Origin: Firmicutes bacterium UBA3914
GTDB taxonomy: Bacteria > Bacillota > Limnochordia > Darwinibacteriales > Darwinibacteriaceae
Length of the DNA stretch: 17,677 nucleotides
Direction of reading: 5' to 3'
NCBI GenBank assembly: GCA_002391385.1
Contig: DGEY01000047.1
Span: 1 to 17,677, forward strand
Position 1 is the first letter of the stretch; the number at the start of each line of letters is the position of its first letter. The position numbers and the translations under genes are program-made. Shown here piece after piece: positions 13,216-17,677 of the stretch. The notes below the pieces were generated by a model, which saw only the letters and a list, made by a program, of their open reading frames with translations, was not told where the DNA came from and did no database searches.

Positions 13216-13977
13216 CTACCGGTTGACCCGCTCGATATAGGCTTTTGTAAAGACGTGGTCCGGAATCTTGGCCACGGAAATCTCACTGAGACTCACCTGG
13301 GTCTTCTTCCCTTCCACCAGCTCATCCAGGAAGACCATCTGCACAGGGATCACCGCTTCCCCCACTTTGGCGTACTTGGGAAACAGCGCCGAACGCATGA
13401 GCCGCCGGGTTAGGCTGTACTCCTCCACCTTGAGCACCAAGTTGGTATCCTTGGTCACCCACAACGTGGCGTAGGGAAAGGGAACGGTATCATCCACCGC
13501 CTTCAGCTCGATGATGTGCACATCGAAACTGCCTAAGGTGCCTTCGTAGTAGCCTTCCACTTCATAGGAAGAGGACCAGCTGGTGCTGGAGAAATCGGCG
13601 TTGCGCACATCGGAGTCCTGGAACGTCTCCTTCAGGGAAGTGTGGGCGAACTGCCTGCTGGAGGGGTCGTAAAACCACAGGTTGTCCCCCTCCAAGAGAT
13701 AGCCCTGACCCCTTTGGGTCACTGGTTCCTGGATGAGCAGGAGATAGCGTTCCCCATCATCCCGCCGGAACTGCCTCACCACCATTTTTTCAATGCCTTC
13801 CTCTGGATCTTCGATAATCAGGGTGAGCACAGCGGAAAAGTCCGTCCCCTCAAAGCGGGATTGGGCGTCGATTTTTTCCAAGATGGCCCGAATCTGGCTG
13901 AGATCCTCCGCCTGAACCGGCGGGAAAAGGGCTAAAACGAGAAGCGCAGCAGTGAGCAGCAGATAGATCTTCTTCAT
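13216..13977 (-). CDS. LolA-like outer membrane lipoprotein-sorting protein
   Basis: This is a periplasmic carrier-type protein of 253 residues. A signal peptide (1-23, cut after VQA) is followed by a half-barrel of antiparallel strands like that of LolA/LppX: FSAVLTLIIEDPEEG, MVVRQFRRDDGERYLLLIQEP, GQGYLLEGDNLWFYDPSSRQ, then YPNATLW-like PFPYATLWVTKDTNLVLKVEEY and IPVQMVFLDELVEGKKTQVSLSEI. The pattern of a DxG-x-LWFYDP strand and a late substrate-facing sheet is typical of COG2834-type proteins. These carry a lipid or lipidated protein across the periplasm. AGGAGG precedes the ATG. Placed between two FtsX permeases and an outer-membrane barrel, it should receive cargo from the ABC complex. 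It is longer than proteobacterial LolA (about 200). Confidence 0.88.
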   Translation of the reverse strand: MKKIYLLLTAALLVLALFPPVQAEDLSQIRAILEKIDAQSRFEGTDFSAVLTLIIEDPEEGIEKMVVRQFRRDDGERYLLLIQEPVTQRGQGYLLEGDNLWFYDPSSRQFAHTSLKETFQDSDVRNADFSSTSWSSSYEVEGYYEGTLGSFDVHIIELKAVDDTVPFPYATLWVTKDTNLVLKVEEYSLTRRLMRSALFPKYAKVGEAVIPVQMVFLDELVEGKKTQVSLSEISVAKIPDHVFTKAYIERVNR

Positions 13978-13986
13978 GGCAACCTC

Positions 13987-15312
13987 CTAAGTATGGGAAC
14001 TGAGTGCCTTAATGGGCGAAAGCCTGGCCGCGGCCCGGGAAGGCCAGTAGGCCGCCAGCAAGCTGGTGAAGACCACCAAGGACATGTTCAAGAGGGCGCT
14101 GCCCGGGGAAAGCCGGAAGGTGATGCGCCCCTGCTTGAGGAAGAACTGCAGGGAAGGATCCACGTTGAGGGGCAGGTTCCCCACCACCAAGACGATCAGG
14201 CCCGACAGGGCCAGCCCCGCGGCACAGCCCACCAGGCCCAGGAGCACCGCCTCCCACAGGAAGATCAGCTGCACCTGCCGCCGGTGCATGCCGAAGGCCC
14301 GCATGGTGCCGATCTCCTTGGTGCGCTCAAGCAAAACCATCCGGAAGGTGTTGGTGATGCCCACCATGGTCACCAAGAGCAGGATGATGAAGATGACCAG
14401 CCCCACCCGGTTCAACACCCCCACCGCCAGCTCCACGGGCTCCATGATCTGGTTGATGTTCATCACCCGATAGCGCGTGCCCTGCCAGCGGCTGATCCTT
14501 TCCTGCCGGGGCACCGGATCCAGGGACACTCCACCCACGGTCACCGTGGCTGCCGGCTCCTCCTCTTCCTGCTCCTCCCCTGGGGCTAGGAGGCCCTCCC
14601 GGAAGGAGCGGGTGAAGCTTTCCACCAGGCTTAGGTCGGTGAGAAACATATTGAGCATCTGGTATTCCTCAGGCCCCAAGCCCAGTAGGCTGTTTAGGTA
14701 GGCCCGGCTCACGTAGGCCGCGGAAATTCCGAAGCGCTCCTGGTCTTCCACAAAGGCTGTTACCAGAAGCTCGCCCACATTGTGCTGGCCGGTGAGGGTC
14801 TCCAGCTTGATCAAAATGGTTTCCCCCACCTCCACCCCTAAGCGTTCCGCCGCCGGCTGGGGCAAAATCACTGCGTTTTCCAGGCTGAGCACATCTTCCA
14901 GGGAACCTTCCGTCACCACCAGACTGCTCAAGAGCTTATCTTCCTCCTGGAAATCCACTCCATAGACCAGGTGCATGGTCTGCTTGGAACCGAAAATCAA
15001 GGAAGGCAGGGCTTGGCTGCGCTTCGTAAAGGCGGTTATTTCCGGCGCGTGCTCCGTCAAGAGTTCATCGAGGCGCTGATCTGGGCGGATCCTGGTCACC
15101 ATCTGGCCCCGCTCATTGAACTCCCGGCCGGTGATGAACACATGGCCCCCCAGGGCATGGGCGAAGTTATCCCGGATGTTTTCCACCAACCCCCCGGTGA
15201 GGGCGTTGATCATGGTAATGACCAGCATACCGAAGGCAATGGCGCCGGCCAAAAGAAAGCTCCGCTTTTTCTGGCGGGAGATATTGCGGAATGCTACCTT
15301 CAGCGTAAACAT
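13987..15312 (-). CDS. FtsX/MacB-type ABC transporter permease (second subunit)
   Basis: This 441-residue inner-membrane protein has the LolC/LolE/MacB layout: an N-terminal amphipathic start (FTLKVAFRNISRQKKRS), TM1 at about 19-40, a large periplasmic domain (about 45-295), and three C-terminal TM segments near 301-322, 351-378 and 405-425. The coupling-helix motif ERTKEIGTMRAFGMHRRQV (about 329-347) after TM2 contacts the ATPase and is the family hallmark. A short Glu-rich stretch (about 235-245) marks a surface loop of the periplasmic domain. The start at 15312 has GAGGTGATCCC upstream; it is four bases after the stop of the first permease. The two permeases are alike in plan but different in sequence, which points to a heterodimer as in LolCDE. 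Confidence 0.92.
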   Translation of the reverse strand: MFTLKVAFRNISRQKKRSFLLAGAIAFGMLVITMINALTGGLVENIRDNFAHALGGHVFITGREFNERGQMVTRIRPDQRLDELLTEHAPEITAFTKRSQALPSLIFGSKQTMHLVYGVDFQEEDKLLSSLVVTEGSLEDVLSLENAVILPQPAAERLGVEVGETILIKLETLTGQHNVGELLVTAFVEDQERFGISAAYVSRAYLNSLLGLGPEEYQMLNMFLTDLSLVESFTRSFREGLLAPGEEQEEEEPAATVTVGGVSLDPVPRQERISRWQGTRYRVMNINQIMEPVELAVGVLNRVGLVIFIILLLVTMVGITNTFRMVLLERTKEIGTMRAFGMHRRQVQLIFLWEAVLLGLVGCAAGLALSGLIVLVVGNLPLNVDPSLQFFLKQGRITFRLSPGSALLNMSLVVFTSLLAAYWPSRAAARLSPIKALSSHT

Positions 15313-15316
15313 GGGA

Positions 15317-16798
15317 TCACCTCGAGCTTTCCATGGCCTTGAGCGGCGAAGTTCGCATGACAAGTGCAGTGGGGTAGGCGCTGGAGACCGCGCCCACGGC
15401 CACAATCACCACAAAGGAGAGTACAACCGCGGACCAAGACAGCTCCGGCCGGAGCTCGGGCCCTCCATAGATGATTTCAAAGAAGACATTGCTGGCCTTA
15501 AGTCCGATCTTGTTCAGCACCAGGAGCACCAAACCGCCCGCGGCCACGCCCAGCGTGCCGGAGATACCAGACAGGAGCATGGTTTCCAGAACGATCATGC
15601 GGCGCACGAAGCTCTTCTGGGCTCCGATGGCCCGCATGGTGCCGATCTCGCTCATGCGCTCGGTTACGGATATGACCAGGGTGTTCATGATGATGATCAC
15701 CGCCACCACCGCGATGATGAAGACGATGGTGTTGAACACGCTCTTGATCCCGTAGGACAGCTCCGCCAGGGCCCCGGCCCCCTGCCGCCAGTTCCTGGTC
15801 TGGGCGGCGATGCCTTTGGCCGCGAAGAAATCGGCGAAGTCCCGCTCCGCCTGCCGGAGGTACTTCTCATCGGTGAGGCGCACCAGCAGATACTGCCAGG
15901 CTCCCGCATCTTCCTGGAGGCTAGCTTCTGGGCCTTCGGCCTGCTCCAGCAGGGAGAGCCAGAAATCATCCTCTGCTTCCGGCGCCTCCACGATCACTTC
16001 CGTGAACAGGGAATCGGCGGATTGGAAAATGCTCTCCACGTCCAGCTCACCCAAAAACTGGCGTTCTTCGCTGGTGAGCTGGGCGGGATCCGCGGAGCCC
16101 ACCACCATACCGGCCAGGTCCCGCACGTTGGAAACGTCCATGAGGGAGACCATGTCCAGCTGCACGTTGGACTGTTTGAAGCGGAAGAGCCCGGTGATCT
16201 CCACTTCCCTAATGCGCATGCCCGTATGGGTGCTCACGGAGGTGAACAAGAGCTTATCGCCGGGCCTTAAGGTGAAGCCCAGCTGGCTTTCTAATAGTTC
16301 AGCCACGGCTTTGTTCAACAGCACACCCTGCTGGCCCGGTTCCCAGAAGCGCCCTTCCAGGATCTCCACGTTATCGGGGAACATGGCCTGGTACTGCCCG
16401 GGGATGATGCCGAAAAGCTGTGTGGCCCCTAAAGTGTTATCCCCCCTGGATATTACAGCAGTCGCAGAGACCTGGGGATTGATGGCCGCCACATAGGGCA
16501 GGGATTGGGCGAACTCCACGATCTCCCCGTAGTCGGGAATCCTGGGTACCGGCCGCTCCATGGCGGTGAGATCTTGAAAACCGAAGAGCGTGAGGTTGCC
16601 TTTGGTCTGACCTGTGATCATGAGATGGCCGGTGTAATTCTTGATGTAGTAGCGTTCAATGCCGGAGGCGGCGGTGTCCATGAAGGAGTTGCCCACCACC
16701 AGGACCATGATGCCGATGGCCATGATCAGCCCGATAATGGTTGTTTTCACCTTCTGCTGGCGCACGTTGCGCCAGGCGATGGTCAGGAGGATCCTCAT
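15317..16798 (-). CDS. FtsX/MacB-type ABC transporter permease (first subunit)
   Basis: This 493-residue inner-membrane protein has TM1 at about 20-42 after IAWRNVRQQKVKTT, a large periplasmic domain (about 45-350) and three C-terminal TM segments near 353-379, 401-428 and 453-476. The coupling segment ERMSEIGTMRAIGAQKSFV (about 380-398) is the same hallmark as in its partner. The periplasmic domain is longer than in the second permease, with an acidic insertion (about 258-290, EAPEAEDD). The start codon overlaps the end of the ATPase gene by four bases (ATGA), so translation is coupled. With the partner permease and ATPase it should form a mechanotransmission-type ABC system that moves a substrate out of the outer leaflet of the inner membrane towards the LolA-like carrier. 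Confidence 0.92.
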   Translation of the reverse strand: MRILLTIAWRNVRQQKVKTTIIGLIMAIGIMVLVVGNSFMDTAASGIERYYIKNYTGHLMITGQTKGNLTLFGFQDLTAMERPVPRIPDYGEIVEFAQSLPYVAAINPQVSATAVISRGDNTLGATQLFGIIPGQYQAMFPDNVEILEGRFWEPGQQGVLLNKAVAELLESQLGFTLRPGDKLLFTSVSTHTGMRIREVEITGLFRFKQSNVQLDMVSLMDVSNVRDLAGMVVGSADPAQLTSEERQFLGELDVESIFQSADSLFTEVIVEAPEAEDDFWLSLLEQAEGPEASLQEDAGAWQYLLVRLTDEKYLRQAERDFADFFAAKGIAAQTRNWRQGAGALAELSYGIKSVFNTIVFIIAVVAVIIIMNTLVISVTERMSEIGTMRAIGAQKSFVRRMIVLETMLLSGISGTLGVAAGGLVLLVLNKIGLKASNVFFEIIYGGPELRPELSWSAVVLSFVVIVAVGAVSSAYPTALVMRTSPLKAMESSR

Positions 16799-17508
16799 GG
16801 GAGCCCACCTGCCGCAGCCTTCGACTTGCTGTTCTCCACCACCTGGCCATCCAGAAGGCGGATGACATGATCGGCGATGCTCATGATGGTGGTGTCATGG
16901 GTGGAAAAAATGAAGGTGGTGTTCAGCTCCGCGTTCATTTTCTTCATGAGTTCGATAATGCTCTGCCCGGTCTTGGAATCCAAGTTCGCGGTGGGCTCGT
17001 CCGCGAGGACGATCTCCGGCTTGGTGGCCAGGGCCCGGGCAATGGCCACCCGCTGCCTCTGCCCGCCGGAAAGTTCGTTAGATCTGTGGTGGACATGATC
17101 CGCAAGACCCACGGCCTCAATCAGGTACATGATCCACTCCCGCATCTCTTTCTTCCCCGGCCTATCCTTACCCAAAAGCAGGGGGAATTCTATGTTTTCA
17201 TAGACGTTCAGGACGGGAATGAGGTTGAAGGATTGGAAGATGAAGCCCACGGTCTTGTGGCGCAGATTGGTGAGCTCCCTGTCGGTGAGACCTTCGGTAA
17301 CAGTTCCATTGATCTTCACCAGACCTTCCGTGGGCTGGTCGATGCAGCCGATGAGGTTGAGGATGGTTGATTTTCCCGACCCCGAGGGGCCCACAATGGA
17401 GACGAAGTCGCCTTTTTCTATGGAAAAAGACACGCCCCTGAGGGCATGTACTTCTGTCTTGCCCAGATAATAGATCTTCCTGACGTTCTCCAGTTCAACG
17501 ATGGCCAT
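16795..17508 (-). CDS. ABC transporter ATPase, LolD/MacB type
   Basis: This 237-residue ATP-binding subunit has all expected motifs: Walker A GPSGSGKST (40-48), Q-loop Gln92 (FIFQS), signature LSGGQ (146-150), Walker B IVLADEP with Asp170 and Glu171, D-loop NLDS and H-loop His204 (STHD). The sequence GFIFQSFNLIPVLNVYENIEFPLLL is typical of the LolD/MacB/FtsE branch that pairs with FtsX-type permeases. AAGGAG precedes the ATG by about nine bases. It heads the operon and overlaps the first permease by four bases. A candidate promoter lies 30 to 60 bases upstream. A LolD name is tempting, but MacB-like exporters and lipid exporters share this sequence type, so I leave the symbol blank. Confidence 0.96.
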   Translation of the reverse strand: MAIVELENVRKIYYLGKTEVHALRGVSFSIEKGDFVSIVGPSGSGKSTILNLIGCIDQPTEGLVKINGTVTEGLTDRELTNLRHKTVGFIFQSFNLIPVLNVYENIEFPLLLGKDRPGKKEMREWIMYLIEAVGLADHVHHRSNELSGGQRQRVAIARALATKPEIVLADEPTANLDSKTGQSIIELMKKMNAELNTTFIFSTHDTTIMSIADHVIRLLDGQVVENSKSKAAAGGLP

Positions 17509-17540
17509 GGGATCCTCTCCTTAGACAGCCTTATGGTTTA

Positions 17541-17570
17541 AGTATACCCCATTGAGGGAGCAGGAAGCAA
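17541..17570 (-). promoter_or_regulatory. candidate promoter of the ABC/LolA-like operon
   Basis: Read on the minus strand, TTGCTT (17570-17565), an 18-base spacer and TATACT (17546-17541) form a reasonable vegetative sigma-factor promoter; the -10 matches five of six bases. Transcription would begin near 17534, leaving a short leader of about 26 bases before the ATPase ATG. Confidence 0.45.
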
Positions 17571-17623
17571 GAAACGGGGAGCAGGCGGCAGCGGGCAAGA
17601 GCCGGGCCAGACAGGGATAAACA

Positions 17624-17641
17624 GCCGCGGCCGAAGCGGCC
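17624..17641. other. GC-rich hairpin in the right-edge intergenic region
   Basis: GGCCG-AAG-CGGCC, with an alternative GCCGC/GCGGC pairing, is followed on the + strand by C6 then T5. It looks like a terminator on the + strand, but no + strand gene leads into it. It lies between two divergent promoter candidates, so its role is unclear. Confidence 0.35.
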
Positions 17642-17648
17642 CCCCCTT

Positions 17649-17677
17649 TTTACCTTGTAAGGGATTTGGGATACAAT
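17649..17677 (+). promoter_or_regulatory. candidate promoter for a gene beyond the right edge
   Basis: TTTACC (17649-17654), a 17-base spacer and TACAAT (17672-17677) resemble a vegetative promoter with four and five of six consensus bases. It points out of the window and would drive a gene divergent from the ABC operon. Confidence 0.35.

Noticed and set aside
15116..16270. Long + strand open frame (384 codons) opposite the permease genes
   Set aside because: It spans the junction of two real genes on the other strand, has no ribosome site, and its His/Gly-rich translation resembles no fold.

Overview
The window looks like the end of a metagenome or genome assembly contig from a diderm (double-membraned) member of the Firmicutes/Bacillota. 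The first 19 bases match the Tn5/Nextera mosaic-end adapter, so the left edge is a library artefact and the first gene is cut there. The placement is inferred from mixed traits. There are strong AAGGAGG-type ribosome binding sites and a LysM/SleB-CwlJ spore-cortex-type hydrolase. There are also several outer-membrane features: CsgG and CsgF homologues, two beta-barrel proteins ending in Phe, and a LolA-like carrier. A lineage such as Limnochordia would fit, but this is not proven from the sequence.

Region 1 (20-4522, + strand) is a curli-type functional amyloid locus. It holds four curlin-repeat proteins (one truncated at the left edge), a small predicted 8-strand outer-membrane barrel, a divergent CsgF and a CsgG secretion channel. 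The last curlin gene is preceded by what I read as a c-di-GMP class I (GEMM-I) riboswitch at 3851-3916, with its closing helix directly next to the Shine-Dalgarno sequence. This puts amyloid fibre production under a second messenger by an RNA route; in E. coli c-di-GMP acts instead through the transcription factor CsgD. The CsgG has no cysteine, so no lipobox, and lacks the aromatic/Asn residues of the E. coli constriction loop. No CsgE, CsgC or CsgD is visible.

Region 2 (4524-11862) is mostly housekeeping and metabolism. In order it holds a LysM cortex hydrolase (-), DeoD purine nucleoside phosphorylase (+), a LysA-like PLP decarboxylase (+), MsrA (-), a class I SAM methyltransferase (+), an iron-type alcohol dehydrogenase and a GH130 mannoside phosphorylase as a two-gene minus-strand unit, then a bacteriohemerythrin overlapping a CheX-like chemotaxis phosphatase (+). 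Genes are tightly packed, and two convergent pairs overlap or abut at their stop codons.

Region 3 (11916-17508, - strand) is a compact five-gene operon: MacB/LolD-type ATPase, two FtsX-type permeases, a LolA-like periplasmic carrier and a large outer-membrane barrel. Together these would span inner membrane, periplasm and outer membrane, and probably export a lipid or lipoprotein. A candidate promoter lies just upstream, and a divergent + strand promoter candidate sits at the right edge.
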